Source of the DNA: Roseomonas sp. 18066
GTDB taxonomy: Bacteria > Pseudomonadota > Alphaproteobacteria > Acetobacterales > Acetobacteraceae
Direction of reading: 5' to 3'
DNA: 64,000 nt
Assembly: GCF_902706185.1 (NCBI RefSeq)
Contig: NZ_CACSJM010000004.1
Coordinates: 1-64,000 of the forward strand
This document shows positions 52,103 through 61,492 of this stretch, one piece after another. The notes beneath the pieces are model-generated. The model was not told where the DNA came from. It saw only the letters and a list, made by a program, of their open reading frames with translations, and did no database searches. Position 1 is the first letter of the stretch. Every line of letters begins with the position of its first letter. Made by a program: the position numbers and the translations under genes.

Positions 52103-54406
52103 TCAAGGCTGCACACCAGAACTGGGCGGCTCGGAAATGGCAGCCGCCGCTGACGGGGCGCCATCATCGGTGCTTCCGTCGCCGTCGCCCTCGGGGATCT
52201 GCTGGAGCGGCGCCACGGTGGCCTGGATGTCACCGGCCGCGCCTTGCACGGCCAGCGCCCAGAAGCCACGCAGCACCGGCGGCGCGATCAGGCCATCAAA
52301 TTTCCCGGTCGAAATTGCACCCACGTCGGCCGAGATCGCCTGAAGGTCCGGCACACCCGACATCTGGAGTTCCGCCAGCTTGGCGGTGAGCTGATGCAGG
52401 TCCGGTCGGGACACGACCACACCGGTGTCGTGGGCCCAACAGGTGAAGCCCGCGGCGCCCAGCAGGATGGCGAGCAGCCCGTTCGACCGGGTGCCCCGCC
52501 AAGTGAAGAGGTGGACGTCATCGCCCGCCCGGAAGGCTCGCCGGGTCTCAAGTCCCATGCGCCGGAAAGACTTCCTGCCCTCGTCGAGCAGGCGGGCCAG
52601 GGTCGCATCAATCCATCCCGGCTGGTCGTCAGCCATGTAGACGGCGAGCATTTCGGCCGCGAGGCGATCGTCGACCGGCTCAGGCGTGCTGTCCTCGAAG
52701 GTCGGCGGCGTGCCGCCCCTGTGCGGGTCCACCGTGATGATGCGGGACGGTTCGTCGACCTCGCGCACAATCCATCTCCGCCCGGCGAAGACGATGAGGT
52801 TGCCGACCATGACCGGGCTGCTAACGGGGATGGAGCCGAGCGACCGCCCGCTGGTGACGACCCGCCACTCGTCGCTGCTGGCGAACAGGGCGAAGAAGTC
52901 GCGGGAGCCCGCAAGTCGCTCCCCCGCCTCGCCCAGCATCAGCACTCCGTCCGGCGCCTGCTCGATGAGCTTGGCGTCCGGGCCCCCCATGCTCCGCAGC
53001 AGGTCCATGAAGAGCGGCGGCTTCACCGATGCGAACGGCCCCGGGCCACAGAGCAGGCGGTAGATCATGTCGGCGCGAGCCCCGCCGCGCTCGCAGATGA
53101 GGGACAGCGTCTGGTGCAGCAGCGCCGATCCCAGCCCGTCCACGCTGCCCGGTGCCTCAATGTATCCTTGCCCGAGGAGGCGGATCGCAGCCACCGCCCG
53201 GACCGATTCCTGGCGGATCTGGTCCAGCAGGCTGGCCTCGGGCCTGAGCTCGTCCTCGATGACGTAGAGGCGCAGGACCGCAGGCACGCCAGCCCGGCGA
53301 CCGGACCGGCCCAGGCGCTGGCGCAGCGAGGAGAGCGACCGCGGCGCCCCGATTTGCGCGACGGAGGCGACAGAACCGATGTCGATGCCGAGCTCCAGGG
53401 TAGAGGTGCAGACGGCCGTGGTCGGCAGCCGCCCGTCCTTCAGGCGGCGCTCCAAATCCTCGCGCAATTCCTTCGACAAGTTGCCGTGGTGTGGGAAGAA
53501 TTCGTTCGGGACGTTCTTTCGCTCGCACAGGCCACGGAGCAGGTCCGCGACCGTCTCCACGCGGGCACGGGAGCCTCCGAAGACCAAGGAATTCGTGCCC
53601 CGCAGCGTCACCATCAGGTGGTCGGCCACCGCGCGAATGGCGAGATCCCCCTCACCTTCCGTGGCACGCGGTCGGAACGGCGCGATGTAGCCGCGCACCT
53701 GGAGCTGCAGGTTGCTGCCTCCCGACGGCGACTGCACCATCTGGACGTCCTGGGGCGCTGACGGCCGCAGCCACGCCGCGGCGGCCTTGAGGTCGCCCAG
53801 TGTCGCGGAGAGCCCGATCCGGCGGGCTGGCCGGGTTGCTAGGGCATCGATCCGGCGTAGCAGGGATGCGAGGTGGACGCCGCGCGGCCCGGCCAGGAAG
53901 GCGTGCAGCTCGTCGATGACGATGAAGCGCAGGTTGCTGAACAGCGCCTTCGCGGCCGCGGGGCGGCGGCTGAACAGCGCCTCGATCGATTCCGGTGTGA
54001 TAAGCGCCAGGCCCCGCGGCCGCTTCACCAGGCCGCTCTTCGCCGCATCGGGGGCGTCGCCGTGCCATCGCACCACCGGCAGCTCCAGCCGCTCGCAAAG
54101 GTCTTCCAGGCGGCCGAACTGGTCGTTGATGAGCGCCTTCAGGGGCGCGACATAGAGGACCGAGAGACCGACATGCGGCTCGCCAGCCACCTGGGACAGC
54201 ACCGGCAGGAAGGCGGCCTCCGTCTTCCCGGCTGCTGTCGAGGCGGAGACCAGGATGTCGCCCTGGCCGCCTCGGACCTCCAAGATGGCCTTGGACTGGA
54301 TCTCCCGAAGCCCGGCCCAACCCTGGTCTCGGACCCAGCGCCGAACCTCCGGGTGAAGGAGGTCGTAGGCGCCCGACAGATCAGAGCTTGAAAGCGGTGA
54401 GTTCAT
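52103..54406 (-). CDS. DEAD/DEAH-box helicase of a Shango-like defence cluster
   Basis: This 767-aa superfamily 2 helicase has Walker A ASTAAGKTEAA, motif Ib TPESIEALF, Walker B VIDELHAF (DELH), motif III GLSATLGD, the helicase-C motifs VCTSTLELGIDIGSVASV and QRLGRSGRR, and a long C-terminal region unlike simple DEAD-box RNA helicases. It resembles Lhr-like helicases. The ATG at 54406 overlaps the ATPase gene by 26 bases. With the ATPase and TerB genes it matches the known three-gene Shango phage-defence architecture (TerB-domain protein, ATPase, helicase). The assignment rests on domain combination, not on alignment. Confidence 0.85.
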   Translation of the reverse strand: MNSPLSSSDLSGAYDLLHPEVRRWVRDQGWAGLREIQSKAILEVRGGQGDILVSASTAAGKTEAAFLPVLSQVAGEPHVGLSVLYVAPLKALINDQFGRLEDLCERLELPVVRWHGDAPDAAKSGLVKRPRGLALITPESIEALFSRRPAAAKALFSNLRFIVIDELHAFLAGPRGVHLASLLRRIDALATRPARRIGLSATLGDLKAAAAWLRPSAPQDVQMVQSPSGGSNLQLQVRGYIAPFRPRATEGEGDLAIRAVADHLMVTLRGTNSLVFGGSRARVETVADLLRGLCERKNVPNEFFPHHGNLSKELREDLERRLKDGRLPTTAVCTSTLELGIDIGSVASVAQIGAPRSLSSLRQRLGRSGRRAGVPAVLRLYVIEDELRPEASLLDQIRQESVRAVAAIRLLGQGYIEAPGSVDGLGSALLHQTLSLICERGGARADMIYRLLCGPGPFASVKPPLFMDLLRSMGGPDAKLIEQAPDGVLMLGEAGERLAGSRDFFALFASSDEWRVVTSGRSLGSIPVSSPVMVGNLIVFAGRRWIVREVDEPSRIITVDPHRGGTPPTFEDSTPEPVDDRLAAEMLAVYMADDQPGWIDATLARLLDEGRKSFRRMGLETRRAFRAGDDVHLFTWRGTRSNGLLAILLGAAGFTCWAHDTGVVVSRPDLHQLTAKLAELQMSGVPDLQAISADVGAISTGKFDGLIAPPVLRGFWALAVQGAAGDIQATVAPLQQIPEGDGDGSTDDGAPSAAAAISEPPSSGVQP

Positions 54407-55742
54407 CGTCACGCGGGCCAGCCACGCCGACAACAGGCGCTTCGTTGGGTCCGGCAGCGGCCATCTCGGGCTCCGGGATCTCGGCGTCGTCGTCCGGCAC
54501 GTCCGGCGAGACCTGCACGTCGCCGAGGAGGGTGCGCCAGTCGGCGCCAGGGTTCTGTTCGATGATGGACAACAGCTGGCAGAACGCCTTGATGGTGTTG
54601 CGCGGGGTCCGGAAGTAGGCCTCGCCCACCCGCTCGTTGCAGTGGGCCATGAAGGTGTTCAGCGCCTCGTCCGGCACCAGGTGCCGCGCGGGGTCGCCAC
54701 CGGCGAAGACGTTCCTGACGTTGCCGAGCAGCACCATCAGTTCCTCGGGCGTCAGGCTCTGCAGGCGCAGCACCGGGCCGGAGAGATCCACCAGGCCTTC
54801 GCGCGCGAAGCTGTTCTCGGAAAGCCGGGACTGCAGGGCGGCGTAGCTGTACAGGCCGCGGCGAGTGTCGGTGAGGAACTCCGGCGTGCCGCCCAGGACG
54901 AAGCCGATGCCGGAGGTGTTTCCCTGGAGGACGTCGTTGAGGATGGCGAGGATCTGCTCATAGTTCTGGTCGCGGGCCTGCTTGCTCTGGAGCTTGTACA
55001 GGTTGACCATCTCGTCGAAGACCACGAGCAGACCGGCGTAGCCCGCAAGCTTCGCCAACGCCGCCATCAGCTTCAACCCCTCGTAAAGGTCCTGGTCGTT
55101 GATGATGTTGCGTACGCCGAGTGCCTGACGCGCCTCGGTCTTGGTGGAGAACTCCCCACGCAGCCAGCGAAGGGCGTTCGCCTTCAGCTCCTCGCTGCCC
55201 TCCTCGCTACCGCGCCAGTAGGCTTCCACCACAGTGGCGAAGTCGTAGCCGCCTCCGCCCTCCTGCAGGTGGACCAAGCGCTCCTCGAGCACTCGCTTCA
55301 CGGGTACGCCCCGCTCGCCCGCGGTCTTCACCAGATCGGCCACGAAGCGTTCCAGGACGCTCGCCAGCGCGCCACCGTCGGACTTGGTGCGGGTCGCCAT
55401 GTTCCGCACCGCCTCGCTGTAGAGCGCCCGCGCCTGACCGTTGGACGCGTGAAGGCGCCGGTCGGGCCCGAGGTCGGCGTGGACGGTCAGCAGACGCTTC
55501 TCCAGCGCGACCAGCCGCACCAAGCTGAGGAAGAAGCTCTTACCGGCGCCGTACTCGCCGATGACGAAGCGGATGGCGGAGCCACCATCGGCGATCCGCT
55601 CGACGTCGCGCACCAGGGCTTGAAGCTCCCGCACACGGCCAACCTGGACATGCTGAAGGCCGACACGGGGGACCACGCCCGCCTGCAGCGCCTGGATAAT
55701 GGTGTCGCGGTCCCGCGGGCGGATCTTGGTCGGTGCGCTCAT
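54381..55742 (-). CDS. DUF2791-type P-loop ATPase of a Shango-like defence cluster
   Basis: This 453-aa protein has an N-terminal segment RPRDRDTIIQALQAGVVPRV, Walker A GEYGAGKSFFLSLV near residue 60 and Walker B GLLVVFDEMVNLYKL near 238. It shows a sensor-like region (FVLGGTPEFLTDTRRGLY) and an acidic C-terminal tail. This is the DUF2791 family, which includes BREX BrxD and the ATPase of Shango systems. No pglZ, pglX or brxC gene is nearby, so BREX is unlikely. Its start overlaps the TerB gene stop by four bases and its end overlaps the helicase, which indicates one operon. Confidence 0.88.
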   Translation of the reverse strand: MSAPTKIRPRDRDTIIQALQAGVVPRVGLQHVQVGRVRELQALVRDVERIADGGSAIRFVIGEYGAGKSFFLSLVRLVALEKRLLTVHADLGPDRRLHASNGQARALYSEAVRNMATRTKSDGGALASVLERFVADLVKTAGERGVPVKRVLEERLVHLQEGGGGYDFATVVEAYWRGSEEGSEELKANALRWLRGEFSTKTEARQALGVRNIINDQDLYEGLKLMAALAKLAGYAGLLVVFDEMVNLYKLQSKQARDQNYEQILAILNDVLQGNTSGIGFVLGGTPEFLTDTRRGLYSYAALQSRLSENSFAREGLVDLSGPVLRLQSLTPEELMVLLGNVRNVFAGGDPARHLVPDEALNTFMAHCNERVGEAYFRTPRNTIKAFCQLLSIIEQNPGADWRTLLGDVQVSPDVPDDDAEIPEPEMAAAGPNEAPVVGVAGPRDDELTAFKL

Positions 55743-58702
55743 GGTTTCTCTCGGACGGCAGTGAGTTCGGAACGGAGGTGCTCGGCGACCTCGACGGAGT
55801 CATCATCGTTCTCGAGGATCGGCTCCCCAAAGCGCTCGAACGCCCAATCATTGATTGTTTCAAGGGCGCCCTCCGGGAAGACCCGCAGGCGCTTGGCCTC
55901 AGCCTCGAAGGCTGTCATGGGCATGGAATGGACGGCGGCCACCGCATCCAGCAGCGTGCCGTGCGCATCGTCCAGGCCCGAGAACCGTTTCGCCATCTCG
56001 CCAGCCGGTTCAGGGGCAGCGGGCGCCGCTTCGGTTACGGGTTCCGGCTCCTCGGTGAAGATGGTCGAGAGCAAGGACGCGACCTGGGTTGTCTCCTGCC
56101 GGATGCGGGCCATGCGCTCCGCGTCCAGCGCGATCCCGGACTGACCGGAAGCTCCACCCGGCTGCGGGAGCCTAGCAGGACGCGGCGTCCGGAAGTCACC
56201 ACTGGCGCCCTGATGGAGGGCCGAATGCACCGACTCAGGTGGCAGGCCCAGTGTCCTGTGCAGCTTCTCAAGGAACTCGACCTCGGCGCGGGATGCCTGT
56301 CCGTCCGCCAGCACGGCCGAGATGGCCGCCCGCGCGATGGCCTGCCGGGCTTCCGGAGGTAGGTCGGCCGCCTTCTTGAGGGCTGCACCGCTCCTGGTCC
56401 GTTCGCGCAGGCGCCAGACGAAGGCTTCCAGCCGAACAGCCTCTGGTAGGTTAAGGTCTGGCATCGTCCTGGCTTCCCGGAGGAGGGCCTGGAACTCGAG
56501 GTCGGACACGTCGCCGTCGGCAGAGGCCGCCAGCGCGGCCACCTCCATGGCTGCTTTGGCCAAGTGGAAGGCGGGCCGCTCCGGATCGACGGCCGCTCCG
56601 TCGGCCGCCTCGAACAGCACAACCTCGGCCGCCATCGTGATCGCCTCGCCGCCGTAGCGCCTGTCAGGCTCCACGCCGAACCCGAGTGCGTCGAGCCGGT
56701 GGAAGAGCTGGCTGGCTACGCTAACCGGCAAGCGGCTGGCACCCCGCTCAAGCGAAATCCCAAGCGCGTCGAGGAGGGGGCGTGGCGGCATGGCAGCCAT
56801 AAAGGAATCGCCCAGCAAGGATTTCACCGTCAGTCTTGCGGCTGCACCCGCCTCGGCTAACGCGTCCTCGCGCAAGGTGGGCGGCAGGAGCATCGCCGCC
56901 TCGAGCGTCCCGCGTGCCTCGGGCTTCCGACCCAGTAGGCGGCTGTATGCCTCCAGATCGGTCTGGATAGCCTCAAGCATATCCCGCAGCCCAGGCAGCG
57001 GGGCGTCCAGCCAGCCTATGTCAGGGAGGTTCTCGTGCGGACCAGGGATGCTGACCGTGAATCCGTCGCTGGCCGCCCGGTAGCTCACGGACACGCGGCG
57101 CTCTGGGTCATCCACCAACAGGCCCTTAGGATGCCTGGATGCGAACTGGCGAGCAAATAGGCTGCGGGCTTCCTTGAAGCAGCGCTGACCCGGCGTTCTG
57201 AGCCGCGTTTCGGGACTGCCCAGCACCCAGAGCAGCGCGTCGTCAGCCTGGAGGCTGCGTCCTTCCGCCAGCGCCGCTCCGAGGTGCAGCCGTGTCGGGA
57301 GAGGCAATTCTCCGGACCAGTTCACGACTGGTCCAGGTTCAACAGTTGGGATCGCCTGGCCTGAGACGAGGGCGGCGGCCGTCAGGAAGGTCCTGGCGTA
57401 GCCCTGGAAGGAGTTATGGGCACCGTAGATGCCCAGCAGGCGGTCCACCTCGGTCGCCAGCAGGTCTGTGTCGGCAACTTCCCGGTCGAAGAACAACCTG
57501 CGCTCAAGGCCGTAGAAGAACAGGAAGACCAGCCCGATCTCAACCTGTGGATCCGAGCGCCCCGCCGCCAGCCAGTCGACGTAAGCACGGCGGCGAGCGG
57601 GCGATAGGCCAGCGTACTCGGGCCAGTAGTTGATGTTCGTGATGTCGTCCGCGGCGGCCGCACGGGCCACGCGCAAGCTCGGGTTGATGAGGCAGCGGTC
57701 TGTCCCCCACCCTGTGGGGCTGGGCAGGTTCAGGCCCACGTAGATCATGCCGCCGGTGACCCGGGTTCCTCCCAGCCGGACCTCCTCCCCAGGCGGGATC
57801 CATCGCGCGAGCTCAGGCGTCGCGGATGCTGCAACCCGCGCAGGCCCTTGCACTTCATCCCAGGGTGACGGCGAGGTGGGCGGAGCAGGTTGAGGAAGCG
57901 GTGCACCCGGACTAAGCCTGAAGGCGATCATGCCCCGATCATCCGGTGCGCCACTCGGTGGCAGCCCAGGCGACTTCACGGCCGGAGGCACGATGGCCGG
58001 GCTTGGCGCCTGCCCGTGCCCAGCATCGCCGACCTCCCGGACGAAGAAGGCAGACAGGTCGGTCGGCAAGCCGGATGGCGGTGGCGGATTGCTAGTACCA
58101 GCCGCGGGCGCGGCCGATCCCTTCTGCTGGCCAGCTAGATTGCCGAGTGCCTGGTGGGGCATCTCTAGCGGCGTAGGCTGGGACGCTACCCGAGGCTGAT
58201 CCGCGCTCCCGCCGTTTAACCCAGCCGTCTCGACGGCCTGCTGCCGTCGAGACGCAAGCACCTGGGCGACGATCTCATGAGCAGTTCGCCTGCTCGCGGG
58301 CGAAGGCGGCGCCGCTGCCTCTCCCTGGCCACCGCCGTTCCCGGGCACCGGATCGGTAAGTGTCACGAGCACCCGCGTCAGGATCTCCTCGCGGGTTTTC
58401 TGCCCTGCTGGCAAGGCCTGAACCGCAGAACCCTGCGGAGGCTCTACTTTCTGAGGTGCAATAGGACCGCCTTGCTCGGCGCCTACAACCGGATGCGCCA
58501 TAACCGCCTCGAAGGCACGGCGCGAGCGCAGCTCGTTGTCAGCCACAAGTTCCTGCTCGCTCAACAGGAGGGGTGCCGAGGACTGGCGTTCCGCCTCGGT
58601 GCGCTCAGCGTCGCGGGACCGCAGAGCCCGTCGCGTGAGCAGCCAAACCGCGCCCGCGGCCGCCAAGCCGCCCGCAAGCTGAAGGATTAGAATGGAAGGC
58701 AT
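55739..58702 (-). CDS. sngA: membrane-anchored TerB-N/TerB/TerB-C protein (SngA-like)
   Basis: This 987-aa protein starts with a membrane helix (SILILQLAGGLAAAGAVWLL) and a roughly 270-residue Pro/Ala-rich linker. A TerB-N domain follows from about residue 300 (WIPPGEEVRLGGTRVTGGMI; EYAGLSPARRRAYVDWLAAG; GLVFLFFYGLERRLFFDRE). Then come TerB-like helices with acidic metal-site residues (AALAASADGDVSDLEFQALL; AAISAVLADGQASRAEVEFL) and a TerB-C domain at the end (INDWAFERFGEPILENDDDS). TerB proteins are linked to membrane stress and phage defence. In Shango the TerB protein is encoded with an ATPase and a helicase, as here. The sngA symbol is by analogy. Confidence 0.85.
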   Translation of the reverse strand: MPSILILQLAGGLAAAGAVWLLTRRALRSRDAERTEAERQSSAPLLLSEQELVADNELRSRRAFEAVMAHPVVGAEQGGPIAPQKVEPPQGSAVQALPAGQKTREEILTRVLVTLTDPVPGNGGGQGEAAAPPSPASRRTAHEIVAQVLASRRQQAVETAGLNGGSADQPRVASQPTPLEMPHQALGNLAGQQKGSAAPAAGTSNPPPPSGLPTDLSAFFVREVGDAGHGQAPSPAIVPPAVKSPGLPPSGAPDDRGMIAFRLSPGAPLPQPAPPTSPSPWDEVQGPARVAASATPELARWIPPGEEVRLGGTRVTGGMIYVGLNLPSPTGWGTDRCLINPSLRVARAAAADDITNINYWPEYAGLSPARRRAYVDWLAAGRSDPQVEIGLVFLFFYGLERRLFFDREVADTDLLATEVDRLLGIYGAHNSFQGYARTFLTAAALVSGQAIPTVEPGPVVNWSGELPLPTRLHLGAALAEGRSLQADDALLWVLGSPETRLRTPGQRCFKEARSLFARQFASRHPKGLLVDDPERRVSVSYRAASDGFTVSIPGPHENLPDIGWLDAPLPGLRDMLEAIQTDLEAYSRLLGRKPEARGTLEAAMLLPPTLREDALAEAGAAARLTVKSLLGDSFMAAMPPRPLLDALGISLERGASRLPVSVASQLFHRLDALGFGVEPDRRYGGEAITMAAEVVLFEAADGAAVDPERPAFHLAKAAMEVAALAASADGDVSDLEFQALLREARTMPDLNLPEAVRLEAFVWRLRERTRSGAALKKAADLPPEARQAIARAAISAVLADGQASRAEVEFLEKLHRTLGLPPESVHSALHQGASGDFRTPRPARLPQPGGASGQSGIALDAERMARIRQETTQVASLLSTIFTEEPEPVTEAAPAAPEPAGEMAKRFSGLDDAHGTLLDAVAAVHSMPMTAFEAEAKRLRVFPEGALETINDWAFERFGEPILENDDDSVEVAEHLRSELTAVREKP

Positions 58703-58843
58703 CGCGCTGAAGAGGTCCGGCTGGCCAGGGACTGGGGAAAGCGGGAATCGAGTGTCATGAGGGCGGGCGATGCTGATCGCCGGTCAGGGGGACAGGGGTA
58801 GCCCCGGAGCGTTGCCGGAATGCTGCCAGGGCGTGGGGGCCGT

Positions 58844-60376
58844 TCAGTTGCCGCCCTCCAGCAAGCTGGAGTGGACCCACCCCCATGCGTCCGCTTCACC
58901 CACCCGCACCCATCCGCCTGACCGGCCGAACACGTTGAGGCGGGTGCCTCCCGATGTGGTCCGCAGGACGTCGGCCGACCCGTTCGGCGCCGAGCGGATG
59001 TTCGCGCCGCCAGCCCGTACGACGATCCGCTCCCGCTCCGGTGCGGTCGCTGCCTTTGGCGGAGGATTTGCAGCTACCGTATCCACTGACGTGGATGTCG
59101 GTTCAGGGAGGGTCGCCGAGGGTGTGGTTGGGGAGGCGTTCACCTCAACTCGCCCGGTCGGCGCCACGGCAGTCTGGGGTGGTGCAGACGCCTGGGTGAA
59201 CGGCGCACCCGAACCCGACGCGGTGGCCTGCAGTTCGCCGCCCAGCGGCCCCATGATGAGCAGCCAGACGCTGATGGCACCCGCCACAAGCGCGCCGACG
59301 GTATACTCGTGCGCCCTCCCAACAGACGGCGGCGGGGGCACTGACGCCGGTGCTCGCGTGAAAGGTGCAACACGTGGCTCGCCACGAGATGCTGGTGGCA
59401 CGCTGGCCAGTGAGCTTTCCTCCGCTGCTATGCACTTCTGGAACTCGGTGAACGCCGTGGCGAAGCGATGGGCCAGCTCGGGATTGCTGACGAGGTAGCT
59501 GGTCGCCGCTATCCCCGGCGCCGAGAAGCGGACGAGGCCGTATCGTACGATCGCGATGCTCCGGTTGTTGGCGTAGCGCCGGTCGGGGCTGCCGTCCTTG
59601 TTCGCCTTCTCCCAGACCCGGGTGACCAAAGTGGCGTCGGCCGGAGGATCGATGTTCTCGGCCACGACCGTCGAAGTCGTATCCAGCCGGACCTCGAGCA
59701 GGCTCACCGCCTTCGTGTCCGCCTTCGCACTGACCATCGCGAAGCCAGGGTAGAGCTCGAGCCCGCCGCCGGAATGCCTGAACGCCAGCCCTGGCCAATC
59801 CGATTCAACGTGTGGCGGCAGTGCCGGAGCGGCCTTCACGGCCTGCCTCTGCAACACCGCGCCGAGCACAGGAACGGCGACGGTACCCTCCGCCGTGCTC
59901 GTTGTGACCCAGATGGCGCGGGTCGTGCCCAAGGCGCGGAAGGCCAGGGCCAGGTTGCGGAAAGCCTCGAGCGTCGATGGCCGGAAGGCGAAATGGAGTG
60001 ACGTCCAGCTGCCGTTCCTGCGGGCAACCGCCTCCTCAAGCTTCCTTTCGGCCGCCGCCAGTCTGGACCTCAGGGCTGGCAGGCGCCATCCGATGAACGC
60101 GTTCAAGGGGAACGTCGAGGCGCGAGCTACCCGGCGGAAGGCAGCGTCGCGTGCAGCCAGATGCTTGGGAAGCTCAGCCTCGAGTTGCCTCACCCGTCCA
60201 GAGACCGAGTCCAAGATGGAGACGACCTGAGCCAGATCGAGGTCCGCCTCCCCGGGAACGTTACCTCGCACGCTGGGAGGGGCCGCAACCCTGCAGGAGG
60301 CCCTCAGGTGGCCACCAATCAAACGAAATTCGATTTCCGGACAACCGGATGGAGCAATGCTAGCCGCCGCTGACAT
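58844..60376 (-). CDS. membrane protein with C-terminal SH3 domain at the head of the defence operon
   Basis: This 510-aa protein begins with a coiled-coil region (residues about 45-125). A folded N-terminal domain of unknown family follows (ELYPGFAMVSAKADTKAVSL; NRSIAIVRYGLVRFSAPGIA; YLVSNPELAHRFATAFTEFQ). One membrane helix lies near residue 350 (TVGALVAGAISVWLLIMG), then a Ser/Thr/Pro-rich linker, and a bacterial SH3 domain at the end (VRAGGANIRSAPNGSADVLR; NVFGRSGGWVRVGEADAWGW). It is co-directional with the TerB, ATPase and helicase genes, 141 bases upstream of TerB. Topology suggests the SH3 domain faces the envelope. It is not part of the standard three-gene Shango description and may be an additional component (inference). 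Confidence 0.75.
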   Translation of the reverse strand: MSAAASIAPSGCPEIEFRLIGGHLRASCRVAAPPSVRGNVPGEADLDLAQVVSILDSVSGRVRQLEAELPKHLAARDAAFRRVARASTFPLNAFIGWRLPALRSRLAAAERKLEEAVARRNGSWTSLHFAFRPSTLEAFRNLALAFRALGTTRAIWVTTSTAEGTVAVPVLGAVLQRQAVKAAPALPPHVESDWPGLAFRHSGGGLELYPGFAMVSAKADTKAVSLLEVRLDTTSTVVAENIDPPADATLVTRVWEKANKDGSPDRRYANNRSIAIVRYGLVRFSAPGIAATSYLVSNPELAHRFATAFTEFQKCIAAEESSLASVPPASRGEPRVAPFTRAPASVPPPPSVGRAHEYTVGALVAGAISVWLLIMGPLGGELQATASGSGAPFTQASAPPQTAVAPTGRVEVNASPTTPSATLPEPTSTSVDTVAANPPPKAATAPERERIVVRAGGANIRSAPNGSADVLRTTSGGTRLNVFGRSGGWVRVGEADAWGWVHSSLLEGGN

Positions 60377-60780
60377 GCACAGGTCGTATCATGACACGAC
60401 CGCGTTACGAAAGGTCATTGCGATCCAGTCACGGCTGTTATCCTCCTTTTGGGCATGGGAGACCCGGGGCGGGTACGTTCATGGTTGGAAGATGTTCGCG
60501 CTGCTGCGCTTGACCAGGGTGCTTCCCGGGCGACCTAGAACGGCGCCATGCTCTCCCGTGCCCGGCGTGCGGCAAGCCCGAGGCTGCGGCGCCAGCATAC
60601 GCCCATCGCCGACGTGAATGAGCCGCGGCGGTGGCGGCGCGTCCGGGCGCGAGTATCCCTGGACTGGCGACCCGGTGAGTGACTTGTACCCCGGAACCGG
60701 CATGTTCCGTCGCCAACCGGGTAACCGCGGCCATCAAGCTGATCCAGTACCGCAGGCGGGTGGTTCCAAGCAGCCTAAAA
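60377..60780. other. intergenic region upstream of the defence operon
   Basis: No gene is supported. The first part should hold the promoter for the minus-strand operon. A dyad-like ATGACACGACC and GTCGTATCATG pair lies near 60385-60402, the only visible candidate regulatory site. Confidence 0.3.
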
Positions 60781-60975
60781 TCTATTCAAGATTCGGCGCT
60801 GATTCCATCGGCAAAATCAGACGCTTGTGAGCCTCTTCCCCTACGGATCGCGCGGAGCTTCACTACGGACCGCGCCCGGAACGTATCGCCTTCGATCGGT
60901 TTTTCCCAAGCGAGCGGGGCGCCCGAGCGCCAGATGAGGCTGCGGGCTACCGTTGAGCTCCATGCCAGATGGCGC
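60781..60975. repeat. long imperfect repeat, copy 2 (partner at 17096)
   Basis: The sequence TCTATTCAAGATTCGG, then CTCTTCCCCTACGGATCGCGC, then ACCGTTGAGCTCCATGCC follows the same order as at 17096-17270. This copy has an extra 22 bases (60854-60875) created by a tandem duplication of CTACGGAtCGCGC. The origin of the repeat is unknown; it may be a remnant of a gene or mobile element. Confidence 0.6.
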
Positions 60976-61291
60976 GGCAGTGTTAGCCGTGGTGTTCCAT
61001 AGCACTGGCGTGAATCCTTGGCATGGTCGGGGCCCGCTGGTGCGTCCCGAGGGACAGCCGCCGGGTGTGGAGGGCGCCGACGGGTCGTGGATGCTAGGGC
61101 TGGCGCCTGGAGTCAACGTTGGGTTCGTCTTCGCCTACGAGCGGGTCGGCGGCATCGTCCGCGTCACCGGCCAAGCGATGCTTCGGCATCCGGGCGGTAC
61201 GTGCTTCAGCCGATCACCTTTGTCATGCGTAAGGACGTTGGGAAGCTTTGGGCTGAATTCCTGAACGCAGCCCGCGGGGCTACCAGATGGT
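60976..61291. other. stretch without a supported gene
   Basis: A 103-codon plus-strand frame (60953-61264) lacks family resemblance. In the other plus frame a short coding-like piece occurs (RYVLQPITFVMRKDVGKLWA), suggesting a decayed gene. I cannot name it. Confidence 0.3.
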
Positions 61292-61492
61292 CTACCGCCG
61301 CCTCCACTTGGGGAACGGCGCGTCAAGGGGTCGCCTACAGCGTTCGAGCCTCCCTTCGTCGAAGCAGTGGTCCCGAGGTGACCGACCCAGTGCGGGGTGC
61401 TTGCCGCTCAGCCACATCCGCCCCGGGTCAGGCTGAGCGCCGAAGCGGGCCATCACCTCCGCCTCGAGCCTGCTCCGGCAGCGTGCCACCAC
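61292..61492 (-). pseudogene. possible DUF2384 antitoxin C-terminal remnant
   Basis: The minus-strand frame reads EAEVMARFGAQPDPGRMWLS then GKHPALGRSPRDHCFDEGRL, matching the end of Xre/MbcA/ParS antitoxins (WL..pn.aLgg.sPld...eGr). No helix-turn-helix part precedes it and no RES toxin follows. It is short, and could be a chance resemblance. Confidence 0.4.

Noticed and set aside
52244-53761. A 505-codon plus-strand frame opposite the helicase
   Set aside because: The helicase motifs on the minus strand are complete; the plus frame lacks any family pattern.
54381-58702. BREX system based on the DUF2791 ATPase
   Set aside because: No pglZ, pglX, brxC or methyltransferase gene is present; the TerB and helicase neighbours fit Shango better.
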